DNA of 64,000 bases from Vibrio spartinae (lineage in GTDB: Bacteria > Pseudomonadota > Gammaproteobacteria > Enterobacterales > Vibrionaceae). Under the pieces are notes generated by a model. The model made no database searches and had not been told where the DNA came from. It worked only from the letters and a program-made list of their open reading frames with translations. This document shows, piece by piece, positions 7,643 through 16,540 of this stretch. A program made the translations under genes and the position numbers. How positions within the stretch are numbered: position 1 is the first letter of the stretch; each line of letters starts with the position of its first letter. The DNA is taken from contig NZ_AP024907.1 of NCBI RefSeq assembly GCF_024347135.1, positions 3,939,628 to 4,003,627 on the forward strand, written 5' to 3'.

Positions 7643-9082
7643 CTACTGCAGATCTTCTAAAGGATTTTCGTACAAAATACCTGGAAGGTTAGTAGAGTTA
7701 TACGTCTCTTCAGATTCCGATAGTTGCTGGAATAAATCAGCAGATTTTATCGGTAGATTTACCATACCTAACACGTCTCTGATTAACATTTCAAACTCAG
7801 GATGCTGAGCTCTGGTTATATCTCCGAGAATCGCTGGCTTTTGCTTTGGCGTAGTCTTGGGCTTCGTGTTATCTTCGTCTTTTGTAGCAACTGATTTGTT
7901 GCGACGAGGAAGATGAATTCCTAATTGATCACGGAGATCATTAACTTCAGCAGTTTCATTTGATAACGCACAAGCGTAGTAATACGCGTTTTCTAGAACC
8001 GTGGCATTTATACATTCGTCTCCACTTCCTATAACGGCCCTTTGTGCCTCCCGATATATACGACAGCACATATCAAGATTGCCGAGTGAAAGCTCGTACA
8101 TTTTTGACATCAGTTCCTTTGTCAAAGGTGTTTTTGTGTTTGTCCATTGAAGATCCCAAAGTTCACAGATAAATGCTTCCCAATCTTTACTATTCCGACG
8201 TAAAGGATGCATCTTCCAATAGCCACCACTTTCAGCTCTCCTAGCTGCTTTCAGTTTTTTTGATAGTGTTTCATCAAAAGGTGGGTTCGCACAGAAAAGT
8301 AAAGGAATACCAAGCTTATTTACTAAACTATGTAAAAAATTCAGAAGATTATTTTCGCCCCTAGTTCTTTTTAACTCTAAGCGTTGCATTTCATCTATAA
8401 CTAGAATGCCTAAGTAATTAATTTTAATCCTCTGTTCGATTTGTCTCATAAGAGAACCAATCGTTCCAGCCGGCTTAGTTTGTTCCACTCCAGTAGCTAG
8501 ATCTAATCTGAGTAATATTTCTTCACATAGATCTCTGACACTAGATTTATCAGGACAATCAACCTTAATCCACACAACTTGCTGACTAACTTCTAAACTC
8601 TGTCCACGATATTGCGTATGTTCTATAACGGAAGGAAAATAATTAAGAACTTGCTCCAACATACTTGTTTTACCAGTACCGCTTTCGCCTATAAGGGTTA
8701 TGGTATCGGCTTTAGGTTCAAAAAATCCTGAATACGGTTGGGTTTGTGGTCTATCGTCCATAAGATAATGCACATATTGAACGGTTGATGGACTTAAAGG
8801 GTTCTTACTGGAATAGCCATCCTTAATAGCTCGCTCAATGAGACGAAAACACCGAATATAATCACTAAGTGGCTGTCTTAAAGTTTTTAATCGGCTTAAA
8901 TATTCCTCACGAACTAGCGGATCTTGGTGCATCCGAATATGCTCGTCTAAGTCAGGATAATAAGTAAAAGCATCGATAAGAATTTCATCTTTAACTTTTG
9001 GAGGCAGAGCCTCAATAAGAGGGTTTCCTTGATGCTCAGGTAGAATTGCTTCTCTGTATACTGCTTGTATTCTATTTCTCAT
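7643..9082 (-). CDS. tnsC: TnsC-type AAA+ ATPase of the Tn7-like element
   Basis: This 479-aa protein has a Walker A motif GESGTGKTS at residues 132-140, a Walker B ILVIDEMQ at about 225-232, and a FCANPPFDE sensor-like segment. It belongs to the TnsC/TniB family, which forms ATP-dependent filaments on DNA and bridges the target selector (TniQ) to the TnsAB transposase. The C-terminal region (about 390-480) is a low-complexity KPKTTPKQK linker followed by a short tail. It starts immediately at the end of tnsB and was directly followed by tniQ before the IS256 insertion. All motifs are intact. Confidence 0.93.
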   Translation of the reverse strand: MRNRIQAVYREAILPEHQGNPLIEALPPKVKDEILIDAFTYYPDLDEHIRMHQDPLVREEYLSRLKTLRQPLSDYIRCFRLIERAIKDGYSSKNPLSPSTVQYVHYLMDDRPQTQPYSGFFEPKADTITLIGESGTGKTSMLEQVLNYFPSVIEHTQYRGQSLEVSQQVVWIKVDCPDKSSVRDLCEEILLRLDLATGVEQTKPAGTIGSLMRQIEQRIKINYLGILVIDEMQRLELKRTRGENNLLNFLHSLVNKLGIPLLFCANPPFDETLSKKLKAARRAESGGYWKMHPLRRNSKDWEAFICELWDLQWTNTKTPLTKELMSKMYELSLGNLDMCCRIYREAQRAVIGSGDECINATVLENAYYYACALSNETAEVNDLRDQLGIHLPRRNKSVATKDEDNTKPKTTPKQKPAILGDITRAQHPEFEMLIRDVLGMVNLPIKSADLFQQLSESEETYNSTNLPGILYENPLEDLQ

Positions 9083-11209
9083 TTACACATCCTGAGCTCT
9101 TTTATTACGCCTTGGCAAAGTTACGACATTATTATTCTCGACTATGTCATGATCCTTTACCGATTTACTCACTTGAGTGGTATCTTTTCCGTTCATTAAT
9201 TCAAGCTCTTCTTTTCTATTTTGTTGAATCCCCTTAGATCTATCTTTTCGAGGAGTAGGGTTATCTTTTGCTCTGTTCTTAGCTCGCTTCGTTATTGCAT
9301 CAGTTCGGTGTTGCATATCTATAGATTCAGCAGTAACAATCATCTTTTCGCTTTTCTCGTCTGTCCAGTCCAAAACAAAATCGGATTCAACGATAGGTAA
9401 ATCTCTAAACATACGACTTTTGGGAGACAAATTGCATTTAACGAAAGGCTCTCGACTATTAAACCTCACATATATGTAGTTTGAACTATTTTCATCAATC
9501 CTAGCCTCAAGTTGCCACCATCCTTTATCTCTAGCAATCGAAGCCAGATCATCCTCTATGATACGTTTATTGGTGAAATACATACCATTGTATAAAATAC
9601 CATCACCAGTCATGCTAACCATTTCTGGAGGGAGTAGCCTTGAAATCACGTCATCGTAATTAGCTTCAATTAGACTGTGTCTTTGCAACTCCACATTTAC
9701 TTTCCAGCAATTGATTGGGGTAGGTGCCAGATCTTTTTCTATAAGCAATGGGGTTTCAAACGCAAGTCGTTTTAGAATATCTCTGTTATGTTCTAAAACA
9801 GCTTCGATCAATAACTGTGTTACTTCATGAAGCGTATAAATAGCTAATTTGCGAGGATCAATTTCTCCTCGTACGACCTTACCTCGCCTTGTAGCACCTA
9901 ATAAGGGGTGAATGGCCTTCTTATTTAAAATATCAAATCGACGCTCTACGAAGCTTTTACGATCTGGACGGTATGGAGGGGCAAAACTTAATTGGGTAAA
10001 CGGTACTAAATGTTCTTCAGGTTGAAGGCCTATCATCTCACCATTATCACACACAAGCTCCTCCGGAATATGATGGCAAGGCCATTCGGCCTCACTGATA
10101 TGAATACCATATTGAGAGCAATATTCTTGTTTCGGTAAAAAACAATTTACTAAGGCTTGTCTAGCAGCCCTCCAAGAGGCGAAATAAAGAGAAACATGAA
10201 AACCTACAATCATGCGAGTTGCTCTATCGACAATAGAATATATCGTAGGTCTACCCAATACTCGTTGGTTTGAGAAAGTAGAGACTATATGCACATCTGC
10301 AACGGTAGCATCTATTTCAAATACGTCACCTGGTATAGGAGATCTTTCTGTCGCACTACCAGTTGTACCGCGTTTATTAAGTAAATAATCTCGAACTGAT
10401 GTCCTAGCTTGTATCTCAACATCTTTACTTATCAACTTAGACTTCCAATAAGCGAATTGTCGCAAAGATGGCGCATGTGGAAATTGTTCAAGAGCTTCCG
10501 CAATTTTTACTTCGCTAGCAAAATACTTACGCAAGAACTTTTTATAGGTTTCCACAAGGCTGTCCCCACCTTCCTTAAGGTAGTGCTTTTTAAGTGATTT
10601 TTTTATCTTTTCTTTGTCTTTTTCAGTTAGGATATATTTTCTGGACCGAACTACTGCAAGTGTTCTAGAACGTTTAGGGGCACCTAAAGGAACCGTTGCT
10701 TTCCTTTCCTTTCCTGCGCCCCCACTATTTGCATATGCAGGCAATAAGGCATTTTTATCTTGTCCATACTTCCAATATAGCTGCAGCAGCCTGTCGACTG
10801 TATTTCTGTGTTCGCTTATATTTTGAGCATATTTTACAAGCAAGTCTGAGCGTTTGGATATGCAATACTCAAACAAAAAGTCCTTGTCTTTAATGATACG
10901 TTCTATTATTTGTAAGTTTTTGTCTCTTTTGGCTTTTTGTTTATGTGGAATATCAAGCTCATCTACCTGCATATATATAGGTAAGGCAAAATCTTCTTTA
11001 GTTGTTGTGCCTAGTTTAATGGTCCGATGAAAGGAGCTAAGTTTTGTTAGGAGGGGCTTAATTGGTCTAGTATGCTCTAACGGGAAGAGTACAACGGCAT
11101 CAAGGTCTTTAAATATTTCCAAGACTCGATACACACCATTTTCAACACCTTCGAGTCTAGTAATTTTCCAAACACTATTTTTAGTTAGAACCATTCGCAG
11201 TCCGTCCAT
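9083..11209 (-). CDS. tnsB: TnsB-type DDE transposase of the Tn7-like element
   Basis: This 708-aa protein has an RNase H-fold integrase core with the catalytic triad readable as D300 (FEIDATVAD), D388 (LVCDNGE) and E422 (SFVERRFD). The spacing is close to that of Tn7 TnsB. The N-terminal 280 residues would bind the end repeats. The C-terminal tail is basic and disordered (KRAKNRAKDNPTPRKDR), the region that contacts TnsC in Tn7. The reading frame overlaps the 3' end of tnsA. The start could instead be the ATG five codons later, at 11194, because neither start has a strong ribosome-binding site. It makes the 3'-end cuts and joins the ends to the target. Confidence 0.94.
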   Translation of the reverse strand: MDGLRMVLTKNSVWKITRLEGVENGVYRVLEIFKDLDAVVLFPLEHTRPIKPLLTKLSSFHRTIKLGTTTKEDFALPIYMQVDELDIPHKQKAKRDKNLQIIERIIKDKDFLFEYCISKRSDLLVKYAQNISEHRNTVDRLLQLYWKYGQDKNALLPAYANSGGAGKERKATVPLGAPKRSRTLAVVRSRKYILTEKDKEKIKKSLKKHYLKEGGDSLVETYKKFLRKYFASEVKIAEALEQFPHAPSLRQFAYWKSKLISKDVEIQARTSVRDYLLNKRGTTGSATERSPIPGDVFEIDATVADVHIVSTFSNQRVLGRPTIYSIVDRATRMIVGFHVSLYFASWRAARQALVNCFLPKQEYCSQYGIHISEAEWPCHHIPEELVCDNGEMIGLQPEEHLVPFTQLSFAPPYRPDRKSFVERRFDILNKKAIHPLLGATRRGKVVRGEIDPRKLAIYTLHEVTQLLIEAVLEHNRDILKRLAFETPLLIEKDLAPTPINCWKVNVELQRHSLIEANYDDVISRLLPPEMVSMTGDGILYNGMYFTNKRIIEDDLASIARDKGWWQLEARIDENSSNYIYVRFNSREPFVKCNLSPKSRMFRDLPIVESDFVLDWTDEKSEKMIVTAESIDMQHRTDAITKRAKNRAKDNPTPRKDRSKGIQQNRKEELELMNGKDTTQVSKSVKDHDIVENNNVVTLPRRNKRAQDV

Positions 11210-12017
11210 ATGATGTTAATGCTACATCTTGAATAATTAATATTCCGGATTCAGCAATTAGATAAGACATATCTACTAAAATCAGTTTTAAAGAGATTAA
11301 TAACTTTATTTCAAGAAGAGCACTTTCTTTAGATATCTTTAACGTTTGGCTTATCTCATCACATAAATCGGTGATTAAAAATCGTCCTGTACTTAGCATC
11401 CCAAGTAGCGTATTGGTATGAATGCTCTGCTCTAGGCTATCAGGCTTTGAACGGAAAGGGGCAGTGGCCCATTTTATGTTTTTACTCTGGTTTCTAGTGA
11501 GTTCATTACCAGTAAAAAGTTTGAATTCAACACCCAATAACTCCCACCAAATTCGCTCTATGTCTAACTTTTCAGCAGTACGTTTATCGAGCTCGCCAGG
11601 TGGCTTAATGGCTACAGCCTGATAAACAGGTTCGGCATTTTGAGGTTTGTACAACGTCAGCAAAAAATCTGTCGTCATAATAATAGGGGACTTACTTTCA
11701 GGATGAATGGGATGCTTCACACAAATAGTGGAAGCAATCCTTTGGGATAAAGTTAGAGGGAGTAAGGGGAACTGCTCACGGATATCCAAGACAGAACCAC
11801 TAAAATCAGCGATATAAAAAAATTCGCTTTCTATCGAAGACAGGGTGTGATGGTTTCTACTTGTTTTAAAGCCAAAAATCTTTGAACGATTCCCATCAGA
11901 TTTTACATCCTGAGCTCTGTACCAAGGTAAATAGTCTTTATAACTACCTAAACCATAACCATTTTTTAGAGCTCTCTTAAAGTCTTCCTCTGTTTGAAGT
12001 TTTCTGCCTCTGCCCAT
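11181..12017 (-). CDS. tnsA: TnsA-type endonuclease of the Tn7-like element
   Basis: This 278-aa protein has the TnsA restriction-enzyme-like fold. Catalytic residues are visible as E63 (SSIESEFFY), D117 (TTDFLLTL) and K138 (QAVAIKP), matching the E-D-K order of Tn7 TnsA. The C-terminal part is a winged-helix-like region expected to contact TnsC. It cuts the 5' strands so that the element leaves by cut-and-paste. AAGGGA precedes the ATG. The start is 126 bp from the right terminus, so its promoter lies among the TnsB sites, and repression by TnsB binding is likely, as in Tn7. Confidence 0.93.
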   Translation of the reverse strand: MGRGRKLQTEEDFKRALKNGYGLGSYKDYLPWYRAQDVKSDGNRSKIFGFKTSRNHHTLSSIESEFFYIADFSGSVLDIREQFPLLPLTLSQRIASTICVKHPIHPESKSPIIMTTDFLLTLYKPQNAEPVYQAVAIKPPGELDKRTAEKLDIERIWWELLGVEFKLFTGNELTRNQSKNIKWATAPFRSKPDSLEQSIHTNTLLGMLSTGRFLITDLCDEISQTLKISKESALLEIKLLISLKLILVDMSYLIAESGILIIQDVALTSYGRTANGSN

Positions 12018-12062
12018 GTAATTCCCTTAAATTTGTTCTAGAAAGTGTAGTTTACCTTTCAT

Positions 12063-12142
12063 AAAATACAAACTTTATTGGAAATAATCAAAATAAAGTA
12101 CAAACCTAAAACATTAAATACAAACTTTATTGTCTATATACA
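12063..12142. repeat. Right end of the Tn7-like element: TnsB-type binding repeats and terminus
   Basis: Three copies of a TACAAAC-cored repeat lie in the same orientation with cores at 12067, 12099 and 12119. The first and third share the longer form AAATACAAACTTTATTG. The outermost copy leads into TCTATATACA at 12142. Read inward this is TGT, ATATA, GACAATAAAG, the same layout as the Tn7 terminus. A second ACA at 12143-12145 leaves a three-base uncertainty in the exact end. Several spaced sites at the end next to tnsA is the usual Tn7 right-end design. Confidence 0.85.
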
Positions 12143-12146
12143 ACAA

Positions 12147-13334
12147 TCAAACCCACTGTCCGGCGACCCAGCCGGAAGACCAGCACCACTGGAAGTTATA
12201 TCCGCCAAGCCAACCGGTCACATCCATCACTTCACCGACGAAGAACAGACCGGGGACGGATTTACAAGCCATGGTTTTCGAAGAGATGGCATCCGTATCG
12301 ACGCCTCCCTGAGTGACTTCGGCAGTCCGGTAACCTTCGGTGCCATTGGGCAAGATCTGCCAGTGAGTGAGTGTTTCAACCAAGGCAGTCATTTCTTTGC
12401 CGTGCAGTTGCTTGAGCGGCTTATCCACCAGCTCGCCCCGCTCGATCAAGACTTCGACCAAACGCTTGGGTAACACTTTCGCAAGGGTATTTTTCACACT
12501 TTGATTGGGGTGCTTGGCACAGGACCGGTTCAGCATTTCCCCGATATCTTCATCCGGCACCAAATTCACCGTGACCTTCTCCCCCGGCTGCCAATAGGAA
12601 GACAGTTGTAACACAGCCGGTCCAGATAACCCGCGGTGGGTGAAAAGCAGCGCTTCTTTAAATGAGGTACCGTTTTCAGCCGTGAGTACCGCAGGGACAG
12701 CGATACCCGATAATTCAGCAAACTGCTCTTTCTCTTCTTTATGAAGCGTAAAAGGCACCAATGCGGCTCTGGTCGGAATAACCGGCAACCCAAACTGCTC
12801 AGCAACTTGATAACCGAAAGGGGTTGCGCCCAGTTTCGGCATCGATAAACCACCGGTTGCAACCACCAGCGACTGACATTCAATGGTTTCCTGCCCGGTC
12901 TGAAGACGAAAGCCTGCTTCCGTTTTCTCAATGGCCTGAATGTCAACCTGATAACGCTGTTCGATATGAGGCAAATCACACTCTTGCAGGAGTAAATGGA
13001 CAATCTCTTTGGCACTATCAAGACAAAACAATTGCCCGTGATCGCGTTCTTCAAATGCAATGCCATACTGAGTGACCATAGTGATGAAATCCCAGTTGGT
13101 ATATTGAGATAGTGCGGATTTAACAAAATGTGGATTGCGGCAAAGGTAATGGCTCGCAGAGACATCATAGTTGGTGAAGTTGCAGCGTCCCCCACCGGAA
13201 ATCAGGATTTTCCGCCCCGGCTTTTTCGCATGATCGACAACCAAGACTCGTCGTCCCCGTTTACCAGCCTGCGCAGCACACATCAGCCCCGCGGCTCCGG
13301 CGCCGATTACAACGACATCAACCTGTTTGCTCAT
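12147..13334 (-). CDS. yhiN: YhiN/HI0933-family flavoprotein, attachment gene of the Tn7-like element
   Basis: The protein is 395 aa, with an N-terminal FAD-binding Rossmann motif (VVIGAGAAGLMCAAQAGKRG), an ISGGGRCNFTN block, and the C-terminal DVTGWLGGYNFQWCWSSGW signature of the HI0933-like NAD(P)/FAD oxidoreductases. The physiological substrate is not settled. The stop codon is only a few bases from the right terminus of the Tn7-like element, so the insertion spares the coding sequence. The tail after WVAG is about five residues shorter than I recall for E. coli YhiN, so the very end may have been altered. Confidence 0.9.
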   Translation of the reverse strand: MSKQVDVVVIGAGAAGLMCAAQAGKRGRRVLVVDHAKKPGRKILISGGGRCNFTNYDVSASHYLCRNPHFVKSALSQYTNWDFITMVTQYGIAFEERDHGQLFCLDSAKEIVHLLLQECDLPHIEQRYQVDIQAIEKTEAGFRLQTGQETIECQSLVVATGGLSMPKLGATPFGYQVAEQFGLPVIPTRAALVPFTLHKEEKEQFAELSGIAVPAVLTAENGTSFKEALLFTHRGLSGPAVLQLSSYWQPGEKVTVNLVPDEDIGEMLNRSCAKHPNQSVKNTLAKVLPKRLVEVLIERGELVDKPLKQLHGKEMTALVETLTHWQILPNGTEGYRTAEVTQGGVDTDAISSKTMACKSVPGLFFVGEVMDVTGWLGGYNFQWCWSSGWVAGQWV

Positions 13335-13385
13335 TCTTATCTCACCAACATCGAACTAAAACGATCTATAACCATGAAAGACACG

Positions 13386-13415
13386 AAAAAAGGATGTGCC
13401 AGTCAGCACATCCTT
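13386..13415 (-). terminator. Rho-independent terminator of uspB
   Basis: The stem AAGGATGTGC / GCACATCCTT with a 6-base loop is followed, on the minus strand, by a run of T. It lies between uspB and yhiN. Confidence 0.8.
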
Positions 13416-13487
13416 CATCAATTGAAGAATGATTCTAACGTCAAGCGCGTCATTTTACCAATCAAGCGCCCGACGTGGCAGTTCTCT

Positions 13488-13811
13488 TTACAGAATCAGC
13501 GAGGTAAGCATCGTGATTCCGACAAGAGCAGACGAGAGTATAAAGAGTTGTCTTACCCGTTCACATTTACCCGTAAACACTGAGTCATGATGATGGAGAT
13601 ACTCTTTACTTTTGATGTAATGAAATAAACGGACCTGTTTATTCATATTACCGTGAGTGGTGAAAAATCCGGGACCGTCTACTTGCTGATACAAGAGAGG
13701 ATGAGCTTCACGCATGATATAAATCAATGCCCGAAGCGCTGTGAGGTACCGCGCAACATTAACCAGTGTCACTCCCATGAGTGCGAATAAGATCGTATCT
13801 TCGCTGATCAT
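13488..13811 (-). CDS. uspB: Universal stress protein B
   Basis: This 107-aa membrane protein has hydrophobic helices near both ends (about residues 7-28 and 88-106). It shares the [23 protein letters not shown] and [15 protein letters not shown] blocks with E. coli UspB. UspB is a small inner-membrane protein linked to ethanol resistance in stationary phase. Its position near uspA and ferritin matches stress-gene clustering. It has its own terminator downstream. Confidence 0.9.
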   Translation of the reverse strand: MISEDTILFALMGVTLVNVARYLTALRALIYIMREAHPLLYQQVDGPGFFTTHGNMNKQVRLFHYIKSKEYLHHHDSVFTGKCERVRQLFILSSALVGITMLTSLIL

Positions 13812-13877
13812 CTTTTCCTCCCTACATCTTCACGAGGCTCTCAAAGAAAAAGACAATCAGCAGTGATATTTCTGAGA

Positions 13878-14405
13878 TTACCCGGCTTGAGAATCCATTA
13901 CGGAAGATGAACCTTCATTTACCATGTCTGCTAAATCTTTATCGATGAAGAACAGGGCTTTACCATCTTCACCAACCAGCTCTAACTTGTCTAAAATCCC
14001 TTTAAACAATTTTTCTTCTTCATGCTGCTCAGCCACATACCACTGAAGAAAATTAAAGGTCGAGTAATCTTGAGATGTGAACGCTGCATGGGCCAACTTA
14101 TTGATTTTTTGAGTTATCATTTGCTCATGTTCGTATGTTTCGCGGAAAACCTCTCCTAAACTGTCATAATCATGTTTGGGCGCATCAATCGCACCGAGAA
14201 TAGGCAACGCTCCTGTCTCACTCACATAAGTAAACAGACGCTGCATGTGCTGCATTTCTTCCTGAGCATGAGAACGAAGAAACATTGCTGCACCTTCAAA
14301 GCCTTTATCTTCACACCAAGCACTCATTTGTAAGTATAGATTGGATGAGAAAAATTCGAGATTAATTTGATCATTTAGTTGATCAACCATTGCCTGTGCT
14401 AGCAT
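13878..14405 (-). CDS. ftnA: Ferritin (bacterial non-haem iron storage protein)
   Basis: The protein is 175 aa when started at the ATG at 14405, which has an AGGAG ribosome-binding site. The upstream in-frame extension is not ferritin-like. Ferroxidase-centre motifs are visible: [26 protein letters not shown] and the C-terminal [15 protein letters not shown] helix. It oxidises and stores iron in a 24-mer shell in the cytoplasm. It is divergent from uspA. Confidence 0.95.
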   Translation of the reverse strand: MLAQAMVDQLNDQINLEFFSSNLYLQMSAWCEDKGFEGAAMFLRSHAQEEMQHMQRLFTYVSETGALPILGAIDAPKHDYDSLGEVFRETYEHEQMITQKINKLAHAAFTSQDYSTFNFLQWYVAEQHEEEKLFKGILDKLELVGEDGKALFFIDKDLADMVNEGSSSVMDSQAG

Positions 14406-14563
14406 AACTGTGTCTCCTGATTTACTCTCGTATTGATTGAAATATAACACCGTCAACACTTTATCATCTTCTGACTGAGAAGTGGAACTGAGATCATTCC
14501 GACAATTTTTTTTTCAGGGCGATGCTAAAGTGAAATTATCAGATATGAAACGGAGACAATACA

Positions 14564-14989
14564 ATGAGCTATAAACATATCTTAGTTACAGTCGATTTGT
14601 CTGAGGAAAGCCGAGTTCTAGTCGATAAAGCTGTGGCATTGGCAAAACCTCTCGGAGCAAAATTGTCTTTCATTCATATTGATGTGAATTATGCCGAACT
14701 GTACACAGGGCTAATCGATATCAATCTGGCAGAGACACAGCATCAATCCATGGAAATGTCACAAAAACATTTACAAGATATTGCAACGCACGCTAATTAT
14801 CCGATTCATCACACCTTGGTCGGCAGTGGTGATTTAGGCCATGAAATTTGTGAAACGATCAATGAATATGAAATCGATTTAGTTGTCTGTGGGCATCATC
14901 AGGATTTCTGGAGCAAACTACTGTCCTCAACCAAACTCCTCATCAACTGTTCTCCGGTTGATATGCTGGTCGTGCCACTCAAAGACTGA
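14564..14989 (+). CDS. uspA: Universal stress protein A
   Basis: This 141-aa Usp-fold protein begins MSYKHILVTVDLSEESRVLVDKA and ends with the SPVDMLVVPL strand typical of UspA. A GGAGA ribosome-binding site precedes the ATG. It is a cytoplasmic dimer induced on growth arrest. The UspA subfamily has lost the ATP-binding G-2x-G-9x-G(S/T) loop, and no such loop is evident here. The divergent arrangement with ferritin shares a roughly 160-bp promoter region. Confidence 0.93.
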   Translation: MSYKHILVTVDLSEESRVLVDKAVALAKPLGAKLSFIHIDVNYAELYTGLIDINLAETQHQSMEMSQKHLQDIATHANYPIHHTLVGSGDLGHEICETINEYEIDLVVCGHHQDFWSKLLSSTKLLINCSPVDMLVVPLKD

Positions 14990-15047
14990 CGTACGGGGAA
15001 AACTTCGCTAGACTCTGAGCCATTATTGATCATGTTGAAATTATCAT

Positions 15048-15911
15048 ATGGCTTATCTTTCTGCGATTACCCTGTTATGGGCTTTTTCATTCAGCCTGAT
15101 CGGTGTTTATCTCGCCGGTCAGGTTGATTCTTGGTTCTCCGTTCTCATGCGCATCGCGCTGGCAAGTGTGGTGTTTTTACCCTTTTTGAAATTCCGGCAG
15201 GTTGCTAAATCTCTGATCATCAAACTGATGGCTATCGGGGGGATTCAACTTGGTCTGATGTATTGCTTTTACTACCAATCCTTTTTGTTACTCAGTGTCC
15301 CTGAAGTGTTGTTATTTACGGTATTTACACCGGTATATGTCACGTTGATTTATGATCTGCTCAAAGGCCGTTTCTCACCTTGGTATCTCGTCACCGCTGT
15401 TGTCGCCGTTTTAGGGACCGTCATTATCAAACAAACCGACGTCCAAGAAGACTTTCTACTGGGTTTTTTGGTTGTTCAGGGGGCGAATCTTTGTTTTGCT
15501 ATCGGTCAGGTCGGTTACAAATATTTAGTGGAAAATAATGACACAAAGCTCCCGCAACACACGATATTTGGCTATTTTTATCTCGGTGCTTTGATCGTCG
15601 CAACCATTGCTTTTCTACTCTTTGGTCACTCAGATAAGTTACCGACCACTTCGCTGCAATGGGGCATACTAGTCTATCTGGGGTTAATCGCTTCAGGATT
15701 AGGATTTTTTATGTGGAATAAAGGGGCTTGTCTGGTCAATGCCGGTGCGCTGGCGATCATGAACAATGCGCTTGTACCAGCCGGTTTGATCGTAAACCTC
15801 TTGATCTGGAACCGAGATGCCAATCTACCGAAACTAATCCTCGGTGGTACCATCATTATGCTTTCGCTGTGGATCAATGAAACTTGGGTCAAACGCAGAG
15901 TTGCGCAGTAA
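15048..15911 (+). CDS. EamA/DMT-family membrane transporter
   Basis: This 287-aa protein has about ten hydrophobic helices arranged as two EamA repeats. Family motifs include LLWAFSFSLIGVY at the start and the second repeat around residues 145-280. Members export amino acids or other small metabolites; the substrate cannot be read from the sequence. A bidirectional terminator follows at 15972-15998. Confidence 0.85.
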   Translation: MAYLSAITLLWAFSFSLIGVYLAGQVDSWFSVLMRIALASVVFLPFLKFRQVAKSLIIKLMAIGGIQLGLMYCFYYQSFLLLSVPEVLLFTVFTPVYVTLIYDLLKGRFSPWYLVTAVVAVLGTVIIKQTDVQEDFLLGFLVVQGANLCFAIGQVGYKYLVENNDTKLPQHTIFGYFYLGALIVATIAFLLFGHSDKLPTTSLQWGILVYLGLIASGLGFFMWNKGACLVNAGALAIMNNALVPAGLIVNLLIWNRDANLPKLILGGTIIMLSLWINETWVKRRVAQ

Positions 15912-15971
15912 CACCATTATTTATAACAAAATCCATTTATAACAAAAACGCATCACGAAGACCGTATAAAT

Positions 15972-15998
15972 AAAAAGATGGCCTATGACCATCTTTTT
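15972..15998. terminator. Bidirectional rho-independent terminator
   Basis: The stem AAAAAGATGG / CCATCTTTTT with a 7-base loop has T runs on both strands. It lies between the convergent DMT transporter gene and the gene at 16059. Confidence 0.8.
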
Positions 15999-16058
15999 CT
16001 CTTTATACATCCATATTTGATAAAACCAAGAGATAAGTGATTAATCACTTACAAGCGT

Positions 16059-16424
16059 TCAGCAAGCTATCTTCTCCAGCCTTTTTTGAATTTTCCCGGA
16101 TTCTTTACACAATTTCTTTTGCTGGCGGATTAATTTCTTAATCTGCTTACGGGCTTTCTTGTCTGTCTGCTGCTTCTTAAATTGTTTGAGTGTTTTTTTA
16201 TCCCATAGCGGCAGGGTAATATTCAGCTGTGATGATGATATTTCCGGAGTGATCGGTTGATGCATCGGGGCGGGAAGTTCTACCGGCTTGCATAAACGAG
16301 AGCATTGGTTCGCGCTTCTCGCACAAGACAGGCAGACAAACTTTGGGGCACTCACCAAATGGTGAATATCTCCTAGTGTATGGCGGATTTCACGTCGGTC
16401 AAACTGACACAGGCGCTTGCTCAT
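16059..16424 (-). CDS. Small basic protein with a Cys cluster, possibly iron-regulated, function unknown
   Basis: This 121-aa protein has an N-terminal cysteine-rich region (C6, then CLSCARSANQCSRLC at about residues 31-45) that could bind a metal or Fe-S centre. A proline-rich linker and a very Lys-rich C-terminal half (KKQQTDKKARKQIKKLIRQQKK) follow, the latter probably helical. A Fur-box-like sequence lies just upstream of the start. I do not recognise the family. Its conservation in other vibrios is plausible from the setting but unchecked. Confidence 0.65.
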   Translation of the reverse strand: MSKRLCQFDRREIRHTLGDIHHLVSAPKFVCLSCARSANQCSRLCKPVELPAPMHQPITPEISSSQLNITLPLWDKKTLKQFKKQQTDKKARKQIKKLIRQQKKLCKESGKIQKRLEKIAC

Positions 16425-16437
16425 GCTTCACCCCAAT

Positions 16438-16456
16438 AAAAATAATAATTATTCTT
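16438..16456. promoter_or_regulatory. Putative Fur box
   Basis: AAAAATAATAATTATTCTT matches the classic 19-bp Fur consensus at 13 positions by my count. It lies 14 bp upstream of the start codon at 16424. The region is AT-rich, so chance matches are possible. Confidence 0.4.
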
Positions 16457-16540
16457 AATTAGATATACAAAGCAATCGTCCGGGAATCAAGTAAAATTAT
16501 CAAGTCAAACGATCATATCGCTTGGGGATTGGTGGGCAGG

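Larger units (their letters stand above)
4713..12142 (-). mobile_element. Tn7-like transposon (tnsA, tnsB, tnsC, tniQ) inserted just downstream of yhiN
   Basis: The supported minimum extent runs from the end of tniQ to the right terminus at 12142. Four transposition genes lie in Tn7 order on the minus strand, starting from the end next to the attachment gene. The terminus reads, outward to inward, TGT, five bases, then GACAATAAAG, which is the same spacing and core as the end of Tn7. The 3' end of tnsA-distal DNA contains no Cas genes and no tnsE. The TniQ protein is full length with C-terminal HTH-like segments, so it is a TnsD-type site selector. This fits insertion at a fixed site beside yhiN, which I recall as a known home of some Tn7-like elements. 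The left end is not identified, so cargo may extend past the left edge of the window. Confidence 0.85.

Noticed and set aside
4713-12142. CRISPR-associated transposon
   Set aside because: There is no cas gene or repeat-spacer array near the Tns genes, and TniQ is long and TnsD-like rather than the short form that joins Cascade.
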